The position numbers and the translations under genes are program-made. Below the pieces are notes generated by a model, which was given only the letters and a program-made list of their open reading frames with translations, did not search any database and was not told where the DNA came from. DNA of 64,000 nucleotides, taken from assembly GCA_039679945.1 (NCBI GenBank), contig JBDKTY010000292.1:1-64000 (forward strand), written 5' to 3'. The stretch's first letter is position 1; every line of letters starts with the position of its first letter. Shown here one piece after another: positions 9,201-17,896 of this stretch. The stretch comes from SbD1 sp039679945. Lineage in GTDB: Bacteria; Desulfobacterota; Syntrophobacteria; Syntrophobacterales; Syntrophobacteraceae.

Positions 9201-11420
9201 CAGTGCCGCGACTTTATCTTTGGCCTCCTCCATGTTTTTGACCAATAGAGCGCCCTGGAAGACCCGCGTGTGGTTCTCGTTTCTCTCCAGGAAACCTGCT
9301 CTTTCCAACCAGGCTATCGCCGTTTTCACTTTTGTTTCCGCCTGGGGATCGCCGCTGTCGAAACTCGTCTGGACATCTTCGTGGCGAAGAATTTCCCCCG
9401 CCGTCAGGACCACATCCTCGGAGCCTTCCCTCCTGGCCATCCTTATGGATCTGAGGATTTGGGCAAGGTCTTTTCGGCTGAGCCGCGATTTTGCCCCCAT
9501 CTTAAACTGGGTTTCGATATCCTGTTCATCGTAGAGGAGAACGCATTCGGAATCGCGAAGATCACGACCCGCCCTGCCGGCCTCTTGTATATAGCTCTCG
9601 AGGGAGCCGGGAATGTCGGCATGGAGGACCAGCCGCACATCCCCCTTATCCACCCCCATTCCGAAAGCATTGGTGGCCACGATCACCTGGATCGCTCCGG
9701 CGAGAAACTGTTCCTGAATGACGTTTTTCGCGGGCGGTTCCAATCCGGCGTGGAACGCGGCGGCCAGCCAGCCCTGGTTGGACAGGAACCGGGCAACAAG
9801 GTCCGCACCGCGCCTGGTGGCGACATAGACAATCGCACCGCCCGACAGGCTCTCCGGCAATCGTTCGCCCAGGACTGAATGAATGGTGGAAAGCTTTTCA
9901 CTCCGCTTGCAGGTCCGCACTTCGAAGCGGAGGTTTTCCCGTTCGATGCCGCCCTCAAAGAGTCCGAGTTCCTGGCCGGTCTCCCGTCTGAAGTAATCGA
10001 CTATCTCCTCAATGACGTCTTTCTTGGCGGTTGCCGTGAAGCAGGATACAGGGGCGATCGGGACATTCTGCTCCCCCGAATACTCTCGAATAAACCTTCC
10101 CGCATACAGGTAATCAGGCCGAAAATCGTGTCCCCACCTGGAGAGGCAATGGGCTTCGTCAAAAACCCACGCGCCGATTTCCCTCTGACTTATTGTCTGT
10201 CTGAACGAACTGTTCCGAAGCTGCTCGGGCGCGACATAGAGTATTGCGACGTCTCCGTGGGAGGTTCGCTCCAGCACGTCGCCCCTTTCGGGGGGAGTAA
10301 GAAGTCCGCTCAACGCCGCCGCATACGGCGTTCCGGTCAAGTGCGAGAGGTTGTCCACCTGATCTTTCATGAGGGCCTGGAGCGGCGATATGACGATGGT
10401 GAGTGATCCGCGCCGGTAGTGGCGCATGAGAGCCGGCAACTGGTAGCAGATCGACTTGCCTCCCCCGGTGGGGAATATGGCAAGGAGGGGACGATTTGCA
10501 AGGCTGTGATGGACAACCGCTCGCTGAAGGCTCCCACCCTCAGCCGCTACCGGTCTCGGGCGAAAGGCCGGGAACCCGAAAAACCGCCTCAGTTGCCCAT
10601 GCGGATCATGGGTAGTCCGGCAGTAATCACAGTCGTTGTCACCGCAGGGGGTATCCCTGAGCCTGCCGATAATCCCCGGGATTGCCGGAAAACGCTTTCT
10701 CACCCAAGGCGGGAGAACGGAATTCCCACCGGCTACTCCGAGCCATGCAAGAACATACGCCAAGGGAATGCCTTCACTTGGGGCGAGTGGGTCTTGGAGA
10801 AGCTCATTCAGGGCTGTCCGGCATGCCTGCCCCGAGCCGTGCTCCACCAGGATGGCCCGGGCATCGTCCATTCCCACCTCCCCTGCTCCCAGTATTTGGA
10901 ACAAGCGGCAGATCCCCCTGAACCCGTTTCGGCCGCTTTCCACGCCCGCCATGAAACAATAACGGTAAAAAGAAAGCATATCGGAATACCCGTCGGTCGC
11001 CATCCGGGAGAACTTTTCCCACTGGTCCCGGAACAGCGTGACCGCAAGCCTGCAGTCGGCCACGGGATCGCTCACGGAGTCCTTTACGAGCTTGTAGTCT
11101 TTTACGAGGCGGTGATAAGGATTTTCGGGGAACGCGAGAGGCGAGAGATAAAGCGTATCGATAACCGGCTTTTCTTGGATTGAGAGTGCTGGAAGGGCCT
11201 TCTTCAGAATAGGAAGATCATGCTCCAGAATATTGTGACCGAGCAGGAACTCGGCATGTCCCGCGAACCGATCGAGTTGTTCCAGGGCGGGACAAATATC
11301 GGCTATGCCTTTCTTTTCAAGGACCACATCGCCAAGAATCGCACCGACTTTAAAGATCCTGTCACCGTCCGCCTCCAGGTCCAAAACAGCACATTTTGCT
11401 ATAAAAGCATCAAATTCCAT
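6216..11420 (-). CDS. Exonuclease-RecQ-UvrD fusion helicase
   Basis: 1734 residues with three enzymatic parts. N-terminus: a DEDD-type exonuclease (VLDLEADG, GHNILEHDLPIL, then DPVADCRLA). Around residue 265 a Cys cluster (CGDNDCDYC) suggests a zinc site. About 310-640: RecQ-type SF2 helicase with Walker A TGGGKS, DEAH (FDEAHCLSRWGHDFRPDY) and the motif VI region EAGRAGRD. About 1115 to 1620: UvrD/Rep-type SF1 helicase with GPGSGKT, DEYQDID, GDDDQNIYAFRGA, STIHGAKGLEF and MYVGMTRAKE. All helicase motifs look intact. Such fusions are annotated as RecQ-family helicases and occur in accessory regions; a DNA-repair or anti-phage role is inferred from context. The gene is convergent with the CHAT-MBL pair. 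The start used is the first ATG; the upstream 770 bases hold no other gene. Confidence 0.9.
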   Translation of the reverse strand: MEFDAFIAKCAVLDLEADGDRIFKVGAILGDVVLEKKGIADICPALEQLDRFAGHAEFLLGHNILEHDLPILKKALPALSIQEKPVIDTLYLSPLAFPENPYHRLVKDYKLVKDSVSDPVADCRLAVTLFRDQWEKFSRMATDGYSDMLSFYRYCFMAGVESGRNGFRGICRLFQILGAGEVGMDDARAILVEHGSGQACRTALNELLQDPLAPSEGIPLAYVLAWLGVAGGNSVLPPWVRKRFPAIPGIIGRLRDTPCGDNDCDYCRTTHDPHGQLRRFFGFPAFRPRPVAAEGGSLQRAVVHHSLANRPLLAIFPTGGGKSICYQLPALMRHYRRGSLTIVISPLQALMKDQVDNLSHLTGTPYAAALSGLLTPPERGDVLERTSHGDVAILYVAPEQLRNSSFRQTISQREIGAWVFDEAHCLSRWGHDFRPDYLYAGRFIREYSGEQNVPIAPVSCFTATAKKDVIEEIVDYFRRETGQELGLFEGGIERENLRFEVRTCKRSEKLSTIHSVLGERLPESLSGGAIVYVATRRGADLVARFLSNQGWLAAAFHAGLEPPAKNVIQEQFLAGAIQVIVATNAFGMGVDKGDVRLVLHADIPGSLESYIQEAGRAGRDLRDSECVLLYDEQDIETQFKMGAKSRLSRKDLAQILRSIRMARREGSEDVVLTAGEILRHEDVQTSFDSGDPQAETKVKTAIAWLERAGFLERNENHTRVFQGALLVKNMEEAKDKVAALNLSTAQQARWLAILREFMNTRVDQGMSADSLAELPELAEHQARFKGSKAETASQRVLRTLHDMAVAGLIEKGLVLTAYVRYKVKSPSQQILDKACHLENEMLKVMREESPDASDSEWLDLSLAKIRGRLGERDPECTTDRLLLLLRSISMDGKGLAGGKASLLYRHVYRDFYKVKLNREWESLISIVRKRQEIARLILDTILSKIPADASPSAEFLVSFSSVDLARSFKSHLFLSQSITDPLAAIDRGLLFLHEQRAIVLRQGLAVFRQAMSIRVFPEESRRKYAKNDYEPLAHHYRERIFQVHGMNEYARLGAREIGKALELVVAYFTLSKTDFIRRYFPGKREMLERATSQESYRKIVDDLANPAQSRIVSGDEDTNTLILAGPGSGKTKVVIHRCAYLVRVRRADPESILIVCFNHSAAVELRRKLVELIGEDAAGVTIQTYHGIAMRLTGTSFSDLMERSAARQAPFNTIIPEAIRQLKGDADLPGMGPDAVRERLLGKYRYILVDEYQDIDHDQYELVSALAGRMERDPDTKLTICAVGDDDQNIYAFRGANIRFILKFREDYDAEVHYLTENYRSTKNIVAAGNAFIAGNKDRMKSGHPISVNASRKNSLPGGKWEELDPVSRGKVQIIDVSDAPHQTASLISELKRFVALSGNSVWSDFAVLSWTRDNLHTVRALCEKNGIPVSWAFEGGQLPNLSRIREIAAFMDACKSRRSDFSRATDLNTLLAGMVGEDANNHWWRLLRAILASWKDETGDSELPVTAIIDRIHEELAELRRDQRIGEGIFLSTIHGAKGLEFPHVFILDGNRKKTRSQKDLEEERRVMYVGMTRAKETLGIFARLDGMNPHLSSLAGDFVFRRQAEAAPLALGLSGARYDFLGMRDLVLGYAGRLPENHSVHGALKRLRPRSPLFIRNDGKNVFLIDSESQPVAMLSRQALELWGPRLAAIRSISVIGMVRRNKADEQQDFKDSCLSEAWEIPWVEMVVESNT

Positions 11421-11473
11421 GCGTTCTCACAGGGGGCTCTTGATCGAAGCAATTTCTATTCACGCATACGGAG

Positions 11474-11580
11474 TTGCGTTCAAGATGAGTCTATCCCTAA
11501 ATTGAAGATGCCGTTCAGAATTGACCCGTTCTACCCTTCGATACCTCAAGGCGAACGGGGGTATATCCTCTTGAACGCAA
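11474..11580. repeat. Palindromic dispersed element, copy B
   Basis: TTGCGTTCAAGATGA (11474-11488) faces TCCTCTTGAACGCAA (11566-11580); a wider end pair ATAC (11466) and GTAT (11585-11588) may mark the true boundaries. Nearly identical over its whole length to copy E at 26590, 15 kb away, including the outer bases TACGGAG and AATTAG. Confidence 0.85.
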
Positions 11581-11588
11581 ATTAGTAT

Positions 11589-12122
11589 CAATAATCAAAT
11601 AGTTACGGCTTGGTCGAGGCGCTACGAGTAAACGCGAGTCCGGCCAACGTGTTCCCACGGCTTAATCGAGGCCATTTTGCGATCATTAGTTACCCCCCCG
11701 CGGACTTTCCTTACCTCAAGGCATTCTTTCCAGCAGGATGACTCACCTGGGACATCAGGAAATGAATGCTCTTGATAGCGTTGCATCCAATGTGGCAAGA
11801 GAGGCTGGATAACGGCTCTTATAATCGGACTAATGATACGCGGATGTACCAAGGGGCCTGCCTCGCGCGGGTGTTTCCCACACTGGGTCTGAACGGTCTC
11901 GCCCTCCCGCCCGGTTCCGCCGTGGATGGCCTCTACCCGGAAGGCTTCTTCATCATCTCATATTCACTATATTTAATCATGGAAGGCATGACAAGTGGCA
12001 TCGTGCACTCCCGATATTCCCGGTTACCGTTATATTTGAAAGGCTTAGCGATCCCCCAAAACCCCTGTGCCGCATTCCCGGGGCATGAGAAGGGTTCACG
12101 TTCGGTTGACTGAAATATTTCG
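11589..12122. other. Intergenic stretch, no recognised gene
   Basis: About 530 bases after repeat copy B. Both strands contain only short frames without recognisable domains or ribosome sites. Confidence 0.5.
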
Positions 12123-12151
12123 TTGCAGTCCCCATTAGGTGCAAGTACACT
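12123..12151 (+). promoter_or_regulatory. Candidate sigma-70 promoter of the nitroreductase gene
   Basis: TTGCAG (12123-12128), 17-base spacer, TACACT (12146-12151), 39 bases before the ATG. Spacing is ideal; each hexamer matches the consensus only in part. Confidence 0.4.
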
Positions 12152-12190
12152 GAAATAAAATAACATAAATGGACAACGAGGAGATCGATA

Positions 12191-12745
12191 ATGAACATTT
12201 CAGAAACGATTCTGACGAGAAAGAGCGTAAGGGCCTACTTGGATAAGGCGGTTTCCAGCGATGATCTGGAGAAGATAATCGAGGCGGGTCGGTGGGCTCC
12301 GAATGCGGGTCCATTCCAGATTTCAGTGGTCCGTAACCAGGTACTGCGACGGAAAATCAATGACCGCACGCTCGATGCCATGGCTCACTCCGGTAATGAA
12401 TTTCTACAGCAGAGAGCGTCTTTACCGGGATATCAGCCGCTTTACGGCGCCCCGGTTCTAATCCTGCTTTCCGGGCCGGCCAATGCCCCCTTGAGCGCCG
12501 TCAATGCATCGCTTGCCGCGGAGAACATGCTCCTTGAAGCGACCGGACTGGGATTGGGCTCGTGCTTTCTCTTTTCCCCCACACTGGCCTTCAATGCCAA
12601 GGCGCACCCGGACCTGGCGCAAGAGGCGGGTATTCCGGATGGTTACAAGCTCCAGTGCGCGATCATCGTGGGCTACGCCGCGGCCGAGGATAAGTTCACT
12701 CTTGCCGAGCGCGCCAGGAAGGGCACGGTAAACCGAGTGGATTGA
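12191..12745 (+). CDS. Nitroreductase-family flavoprotein
   Basis: 184 residues, usual family length. It opens with ISETILTRKSVRAYLDK, the N-terminal signature in which Arg residues hold the FMN phosphate, followed by EAGRWAPNAGP (substrate/FMN loop), and ends with a GLGLGSCFLF segment and the closing strand IIVGYAA. Family members are FMN-dependent, NAD(P)H-using reductases of nitro-aromatics, quinones or flavins; the substrate cannot be told from sequence. GAGGAG lies eight bases upstream of the ATG. It stands alone, with no co-directional neighbour nearby. Confidence 0.88.
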   Translation: MNISETILTRKSVRAYLDKAVSSDDLEKIIEAGRWAPNAGPFQISVVRNQVLRRKINDRTLDAMAHSGNEFLQQRASLPGYQPLYGAPVLILLSGPANAPLSAVNASLAAENMLLEATGLGLGSCFLFSPTLAFNAKAHPDLAQEAGIPDGYKLQCAIIVGYAAAEDKFTLAERARKGTVNRVD

Positions 12746-12886
12746 GAATCGAGGGGAAGGATGAGAGTCGGAGACGTGTGCTGAATTCTGCTTTAAGATT
12801 ATAGAGAGCCACGCCGGTTATTTTAAGGCTGGATTGAAATGACCCCCATAAAGCGCGGAGTCGCCTTCATCCGTATTCGGTGACAT

Positions 12887-13774
12887 TTATCGCCTTATTT
12901 TCCGCGACTCAACCTGCGACAGGCACTCTTTCGCCCGTCTATATCCCAGTTCAATCATCTCGGCTGCCCGATCAAACTCCAATGTCTGACAAGCGTTTCG
13001 GGGAATCTCTATGACCATGTCCGGTGGATAGGCGGCAAGCTTTTGTCGTGCTATGGCGCTCTGCATAGCCTCAAACGCCTGAATGGCAATATCGTAGGCC
13101 CCCCAATCCCGATTGCCGCTTGTCACGGATTGTTGGAGGCGGTTTATGAAGCGATTGATCTTTTCATGGAATGGAGATGAAGATGACGCGGGAGCAGCTC
13201 CGATGGCATCCAGCTTTTCCTGACTCTCCGCCGCGCCGCCCAGATTCACGGCAATCGTCATGTGGGTTTCATCACCGAACGTTGGTGCAATAGGCACAGG
13301 ATTTAGAACCCCTCCATCAACAAGATCGACTCCCTTGTACCTGAATGGAGTAAAAAGAAGGGGTATTGAGAAAGATGCTCTCATGGCATCAAAAAGGCTA
13401 CCAGATTTTATCCATATTTCTTTCTGGCCTTTTACATCGGTTGCTACCGCCGTATATGAAATTGGGAGATTTTCGATTAATTGATCTCCGACTAGATTTA
13501 TCAAGGTATTTATGAGTTTGTCACCCCTAACCAGACCGCTTTTTTCCCATGAAAGATCAAGCAGAGTTACCATGTTGACTTTAGTTATGGAACGCACCCA
13601 TTGTTCATACTCATCAAGCTTTCCGGCAGCATATATTCCTCCTATAAGAGCACCAATTGAGGAACCTGCTATCGAGTTTATCTTATAATCGTTTTCTTCA
13701 AGCCAATGAATAACGCCAATGTGTGCTAATCCACGGGCACCACCACTTCCAAGAACCAGGGACACAGTTTTCAT
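12887..13774 (-). CDS. Patatin-like phospholipase, RssA type
   Basis: 295 residues. It has the glycine-rich oxyanion motif GSGGARGLAHIGV at residue 8, the nucleophile motif GSSIG near residue 40 and the dyad aspartate in DGGVLNPVP near 160, so the Ser-Asp pair of a patatin hydrolase is complete. No signal peptide; likely cytoplasmic or membrane-associated lipid acyl hydrolase. The first 200 codons are richer in A and T than the neighbours, which hints at horizontal acquisition. No CBASS cyclase or other partner lies next to it, so an immune role has no support here. Confidence 0.9.
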   Translation of the reverse strand: MKTVSLVLGSGGARGLAHIGVIHWLEENDYKINSIAGSSIGALIGGIYAAGKLDEYEQWVRSITKVNMVTLLDLSWEKSGLVRGDKLINTLINLVGDQLIENLPISYTAVATDVKGQKEIWIKSGSLFDAMRASFSIPLLFTPFRYKGVDLVDGGVLNPVPIAPTFGDETHMTIAVNLGGAAESQEKLDAIGAAPASSSSPFHEKINRFINRLQQSVTSGNRDWGAYDIAIQAFEAMQSAIARQKLAAYPPDMVIEIPRNACQTLEFDRAAEMIELGYRRAKECLSQVESRKIRR

Positions 13775-14407
13775 ATTGTTTTAGCCATAATTTCTCTGGG
13801 TGCCTTTCGTTCAGGCGCTGACAAGTAATCGTATATTCCTGCTTATCCCGCCACTTCAGAAGGCGACAGGATACGATTGGACCTGAACGGTGTCAATCAG
13901 GAGATGCCGGATTCCAGGGTCTCTCTTCTTATGGTTGTATAGTCTCCGGGAATACCGTCGGAGCCATGATCCGAGCAGGAAACAAACCAGGGCAGCCTCG
14001 CCGCTCCCCGCTGACTTCTCCATTCCGGGAGAAGTCAGCGCGAGAAACGGCGATGTTGATCCCGGTTATTCAGATCGGAACAGCAAGATTGAATCGGCAA
14101 AATCCCATAATGACGGCCAGGCAAAACCCGGCAAGCTCGAAGCTGGAAAACAACATCATCGGTATGATCAGAAAACAGGCGTGGACTGCGTCGTCCCCAT
14201 GGGATTCAGGCGGCGAAAGAGATCACCCCGAAAAACGTTACAGGGCTCCCCGTGCGTTCGGGCTCTGTCGCGTATCGGAGTCAAAGACACTTTTGTCCGG
14301 ACAATCCCTTGCGCAATTTCGCTTGGTTCTCCCGGCATCATGGTCCTTCCGGATGAGGAATCGGTTCGTCAAAACGAGCCACGATGCATGGAGTAATCCC
14401 CACCCGA
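13775..14407. other. Intergenic stretch with one strong hairpin
   Basis: Open frames such as 13890-14396 and 13966-14418 on the plus strand overlap one another and resemble no known protein. The only clear structure is the hairpin at 14009-14040. Confidence 0.5.
14009..14040. other. Perfect 13-bp hairpin
   Basis: CGCTGACTTCTCC (14009-14021) and GGAGAAGTCAGCG (14028-14040) flank a six-base loop. No T-run on either side, so it is not a standard intrinsic terminator; it could be an RNA-processing site, a recombination target or a regulator site. Confidence 0.5.
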
Positions 14408-14590
14408 TCAGGGCTTGATATAAGCGTTCAGCCCGATGGTGACCGGTTTTCCGTTTACCTGGGCGGTAGTAACGGTATTTCCGTGGGTGCTTGCCACGAC
14501 GAGGGTCTTGCCGGATGAAGATGGGGTGGGTTCTTCCAGGTCGATCTCTATGTAGAGTTTGTTATCTTTGATTTCAACCTTCATTGCCAT
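14408..14590 (-). CDS. Small conserved-type protein of unknown function
   Basis: 60 residues: an acidic beta-rich start (KVEIKDNKLYIEIDLEEP), a Ser/Pro hinge and a Thr/Val-rich second half. AAAAGGAGGAGT just upstream is a very strong ribosome site and supports translation; the ATG at 14590 or the second ATG at 14584 would both work. No family recognised beyond a likely small beta protein. It lies 127 bases downstream of the cold-shock gene on the same strand, past a terminator, so it may be its own unit. Confidence 0.6.
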   Translation of the reverse strand: MAMKVEIKDNKLYIEIDLEEPTPSSSGKTLVVASTHGNTVTTAQVNGKPVTIGLNAYIKP

Positions 14591-14655
14591 GAATACTCCT
14601 CCTTTTGATATACCTGTGTACCAGACCGGCCGGGATTGGCTGGAATCTATTCGAG

Positions 14656-14692
14656 CAAAAAAAGAAGGGCCGGAAATTGCGTCTCCAGCCCC
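14656..14692 (-). terminator. Intrinsic terminator of the cold-shock gene
   Basis: On the minus strand GGGCTGGA pairs with TCCGGCCC (14684-14691 with 14667-14674, one G-T wobble) and is followed by TTCTTTTTTT. It lies 25 bases past the cspA stop. Confidence 0.8.
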
Positions 14693-14716
14693 TGAGATTC
14701 CTCTATGGATTAACGG

Positions 14717-14920
14717 TTAGAGCTTCTTTACTCTGACGGCTGACGGGCCTTTGGCGCCCTGTTCAACCTCGAAGCTGACGCGATCACCTTCCTGCAGACT
14801 TTTGAATCCCGAGGCTTCGATGCCGCTATGGTGTACAAAAACATCCTTGCCGCCATCTTCAGGAGTTATAAAGCCGAAACCCTTTTGATCATTGAACCAC
14901 TTAACAGTACCTTGTGCCAT
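14717..14920 (-). CDS. cspA: Cold-shock protein CspA family
   Basis: 67 residues, standard length. Both RNA-binding motifs are present: KGFGFI (RNP1) and VFVHH (RNP2), within GTVKWFNDQKGFGFITPEDG. A single five-strand OB barrel that binds single-stranded RNA and DNA as a chaperone. A good sigma-70 promoter and an intrinsic terminator frame it, so it is a one-gene transcript. Whether cold induces it cannot be read from the sequence; many members are constitutive. Confidence 0.97.
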   Translation of the reverse strand: MAQGTVKWFNDQKGFGFITPEDGGKDVFVHHSGIEASGFKSLQEGDRVSFEVEQGAKGPSAVRVKKL

Positions 14921-14955
14921 CTTCTTGAAATCCTTCCATATTGTTGGTTTGAGCT

Positions 14956-14984
14956 ATTTTAGGTACACGCAACATTAGTATCAA
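14956..14984 (-). promoter_or_regulatory. Sigma-70 promoter of cspA
   Basis: Minus strand TTGATA (14984-14979), 17-base spacer, TAAAAT (14961-14956), five of six matches at both hexamers. The transcript would have a leader of only about 30 bases, shorter than the long cold-regulated leader of E. coli cspA. Confidence 0.6.
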
Positions 14985-15192
14985 ATCGCCGCGGCCGCAA
15001 GGAATAAAACAGAAACAGAAGAATATAGTGGAGTTATTTTGAGAAGAAGGAGCTGAAAATCCCCACTCATACCCCTCTGTCAGGGAAACAGCCGGATGAA
15101 AACAAAACGGGCATAGCGGCCACGAACCGTATTTGAACACCCACACCACGATCTATAGTTTCCCAAATGCGTCAATTTTCATGTACTTCAGT

Positions 15193-15876
15193 TCAGGATA
15201 ATGTTTTCACCCCCTTTGGAGTTTGAATGAGGGCCGCCAGGCGAGGAACTTCGCCGGAAGGGATCGGCTCCAGGCAGAGAAGCCGGTCGGCGCCCAAGGA
15301 TTGAAGTGCGGCCAGTATCTCGTCTGTTTGAGGGTGAAAGCCGTGCAGACTCACAAGCGAGCACCCGGCATCCATCATGCCGGAGGCCGGATGAACGGTT
15401 TCATCCCACTGGATGAGGAATGGAAGTATTCCTCCTCCCACAAGACGGCCGCCATCGGTAAGGGTGAGCCGCCATCGGAGATTGTCCCGACTCATGGGCG
15501 TGACAGGTCCAAGTGGTACAATGCTCCGGCCCGCAAGCTGCTCGATCCGGTCGGTCCGGGCGGCCCAGGTGATGAGAAGAGGCTTTCGCCCGAGCCTTTC
15601 CCGCATTGTTTCGCTGTCCAGGTCAAACCATCTGGGGTGCCGAGGTTTCGGCGCGAGTGGATTGATGGCGATCACTTCCAGGTAGCAACTCTCCCCCAGG
15701 CGAAGCACCCGATTGTGGGTCCCTTGAGCGGCGTGCTCGCCGCCTTCCCGTGGCCTGATGCCCAGAGTGTCGAAAAGATATTCAGAACCTTCCTCCAGAC
15801 TTCCCGCCGCAATAACCAGGTGATCAATTTGAGGTTGTGTCGCTCCCGGCACCTCTCCGCTCCTGATGGGTATCAT
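15193..15876 (-). CDS. Glyoxalase-like domain protein (VOC superfamily)
   Basis: 227 residues. Starts with a VOC-type opening QIDHLVIAAGSLEEGSEYLFDTLGI, then GGEHAAQGTHNRVLRLGESCYLEVIAI, which supplies a His and a Glu at positions typical of the metal site in Glyoxalase_3-like proteins. The second half (WRLTLTDGGRLVGGGILPFLIQWD) fits the same family. Substrate unknown. It stands alone; the large open frame on the opposite strand here is a shadow. Confidence 0.82.
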   Translation of the reverse strand: MIPIRSGEVPGATQPQIDHLVIAAGSLEEGSEYLFDTLGIRPREGGEHAAQGTHNRVLRLGESCYLEVIAINPLAPKPRHPRWFDLDSETMRERLGRKPLLITWAARTDRIEQLAGRSIVPLGPVTPMSRDNLRWRLTLTDGGRLVGGGILPFLIQWDETVHPASGMMDAGCSLVSLHGFHPQTDEILAALQSLGADRLLCLEPIPSGEVPRLAALIQTPKGVKTLS

Positions 15877-16433
15877 TTGTACCGCGCCAATAGTGGGCAG
15901 CCCCTCCCGGCTGTTTCAAGAAGCTTCTTCTCCCTACCATACCCCTTCAGGGATAAAACATCTTTGAAATCCTGGCAATCCTCAAAACAAAATAATCATC
16001 CATGCAAGATAGCTCGTTTTGCGGGCCTTATCCAGTTTTCGGACCGCTCACGCGTCGGTGGGACGAAGCGGCTCACTACCTGCCCCGGCCGTCGGGGTGA
16101 GTACAAACGCGGCCACGATCTCATACTTTTTCGCATTCAAAGTGGATCTGCCCTGAGAGTGAAGACGCCGACAAAAATTTGCCCGAGTCCTCCCGAGACA
16201 CACGCCGGTCACTCGAGTCTCCCCGGCCGAGTGAGATTGGTCCAAGGGGTTGAATGGAGCGGCAAGCAATGCTCGAAATCGATACCCAGGTATTGCCGTC
16301 AGCCCGACCGGTTTTTCCGGGGCGGCATCCAGACCGGGCCGACGCTTGAAATGCATGTGGCGCCGAAAGACAAACGAAAGTGCGGACCAACCATGCTTGC
16401 CGACGCGCCAAAATGAGCGCTGATTCACTTTGC
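15877..16433. other. Intergenic stretch with a degenerate repeat copy
   Basis: No gene recognised on either strand. Holds the left half of a dispersed element at 16123-16190. Confidence 0.5.
16123..16190. repeat. Dispersed element, degenerate left half (copy C)
   Basis: ATAC at 16123, then TCGCATTCAAAGTGGATCTG and GAGAGTGAAGACGCCGA, matching the left halves of the copies at 26121 and 30381. The right inverted end is not recognisable. Confidence 0.6.
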
Positions 16434-17291
16434 TCAATGTGTGCGGGAGCGTGAATGCTGGATAGCGCTCTCTCGAAGCGCTTTCAGCATTTCCAGATCC
16501 ACCTCGAAATCAAAGCCATCCGCGGATACGGAACCGCCCCCTCTGATGCCGTCAACCGCGCCGCGCGCGACGATGTGCTCGAAATACGCCTTCAAATCCG
16601 CGCCGCTCGGCATCACCTCGATCCCGGAATATGCCTGCAGATAGGCCATCAACCCCAGTGATCCCCAGTTGGAGACCGTGGCTATTATCAGATGATCGGT
16701 CGAGACGACGCATGGAGACACCGAAAACCGATCGTCGATTACTTCCTTTAAAAGGCCCATTCCGATTTCGTTGCCGCCGTCTCCGATTGCGATCTTCAGT
16801 GCATCGGAAGAATTCAGCAAAAACAGCTCATCGAGCGGCGCGGTATGGGGGGTAATATCGATTCTGTGCATGTTGCTGTAACTATTGGTAATATTACGGC
16901 CACACCGTTCGATTGAAACCATCTCTACCGGCTGATCCTCTTTCGCCATATTCTCAAAGTACCTTGAGGCATTGGGGATGGATATCGGAATGTAGCGGGT
17001 TTCAACACCGGAATCGTAATCGAAGTAATTCCTGCAGTACTGATCCGTCAGAATAACCGGGCGAAAACCAAGCATGCTCAATGCCTTGGAAAGGAAATAG
17101 GCGCCGGGAGGACCATCCGTTTCACCAATTCCGTTTACGTAAAAACCCGTAAGTATATAGACGGTGCCTCGCCGGCAATTGAGCAACGCAACGGCTGCCT
17201 GTTCACAGAAGTCCCGCGGCAGGTGTTGTGAGAGGATATCCATACCGCGTCCGGAAAATCGCAAAATGATCTTTTCTATTGTCTCTAACAT
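16434..17291 (-). CDS. DUF4392 (glutamate cyclase-like) protein
   Basis: 285 residues. The motif GIGETDGPPGAYFLSKAL near residue 55 is the core of DUF4392, the domain found in D-glutamate cyclase of animal mitochondria, and ALKIAIGDGGNEIGMGLL near 165 is the second conserved block. The family is predicted to work on D-glutamate/5-oxo-D-proline chemistry or a related cyclisation. Soluble, no signal peptide. It stands alone. Assignment to the family is strong, the reaction is not shown. Confidence 0.8.
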   Translation of the reverse strand: MLETIEKIILRFSGRGMDILSQHLPRDFCEQAAVALLNCRRGTVYILTGFYVNGIGETDGPPGAYFLSKALSMLGFRPVILTDQYCRNYFDYDSGVETRYIPISIPNASRYFENMAKEDQPVEMVSIERCGRNITNSYSNMHRIDITPHTAPLDELFLLNSSDALKIAIGDGGNEIGMGLLKEVIDDRFSVSPCVVSTDHLIIATVSNWGSLGLMAYLQAYSGIEVMPSGADLKAYFEHIVARGAVDGIRGGGSVSADGFDFEVDLEMLKALRESAIQHSRSRTH

Positions 17292-17662
17292 TCAGGCCTC
17301 GGAGGTAATTTGAGATTGAGCTTTATCCAACAGTCGCATTCAGGCGCACTTGGCCACGATCATCATTGTAACATACCAAAACGCCTGTCGGAAGACTGAA
17401 CCCCTCCATTCTCCAAGGGGCCAAGCCGGGAAAGCCGTCGTGTTCGCGATGCGCAGTGTTTTCAACTATCAACACTTGACGGGATGGGACATGTCCAAAA
17501 AGGCTTTAAGTATTTCCATCAATCGCACCGATGTTGCCTTACGAGGATGAATGCTGGCGAGAGCAGAGCCTCGCGTGACGGTTTTCGGCAGGTCCATGAC
17601 AAAAAATGTCAGCGCAAATTCGACCCTCCCGCCGCCGTCCCATGCAGTGCTTGTTTTGCGGG

Positions 17663-17678
17663 TGGCATAAATTATGCT
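17663..17678 (+). promoter_or_regulatory. Candidate sigma-54 promoter before the chemoreceptor
   Basis: TGGCATAAATTATGCT keeps the invariant GG and GC ten bases apart and matches the -24/-12 consensus at 10 of 12 informative positions. It lies about 220 bases before the receptor start. No activator site was identified. Confidence 0.35.
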
Positions 17679-17896
17679 CCGGTCATCACTGGCCCTTCGG
17701 GCGGAGTTGATGCTCCGACGTGGAAATGCCTTGCATGATGAATTGGAAGTCTACTCAGGTCAAGCTATTGACAGTACTTTCGGGGTCAAGAAGAAATTCA
17801 TAGAGAAGTCTTGCCTGTGTCCGCGGCTGGTAATTGATCGTTTCGGTCCGGGCCTGGATGGCAAGTCATTCTCGGTGTGGCTGAATGGAGGTGGTG

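Noticed and set aside
6820..11183. Many plus-strand frames of 100-290 residues
   Set aside because: All lie opposite the exonuclease-RecQ-UvrD gene, whose helicase motifs are intact.
12887..13774. Patatin as a CBASS or similar immune effector
   Set aside because: No nucleotide cyclase, sensor or accessory gene is adjacent; RssA-type patatins are common housekeeping-like enzymes.
15223..16416. 397-residue plus-strand open frame
   Set aside because: Antisense of the glyoxalase-like gene running into an intergenic repeat; no domain and unlikely composition.
17350..17884. Cyclic-di-GMP riboswitch before the chemoreceptor
   Set aside because: None of the conserved GEMM segments could be found by eye.
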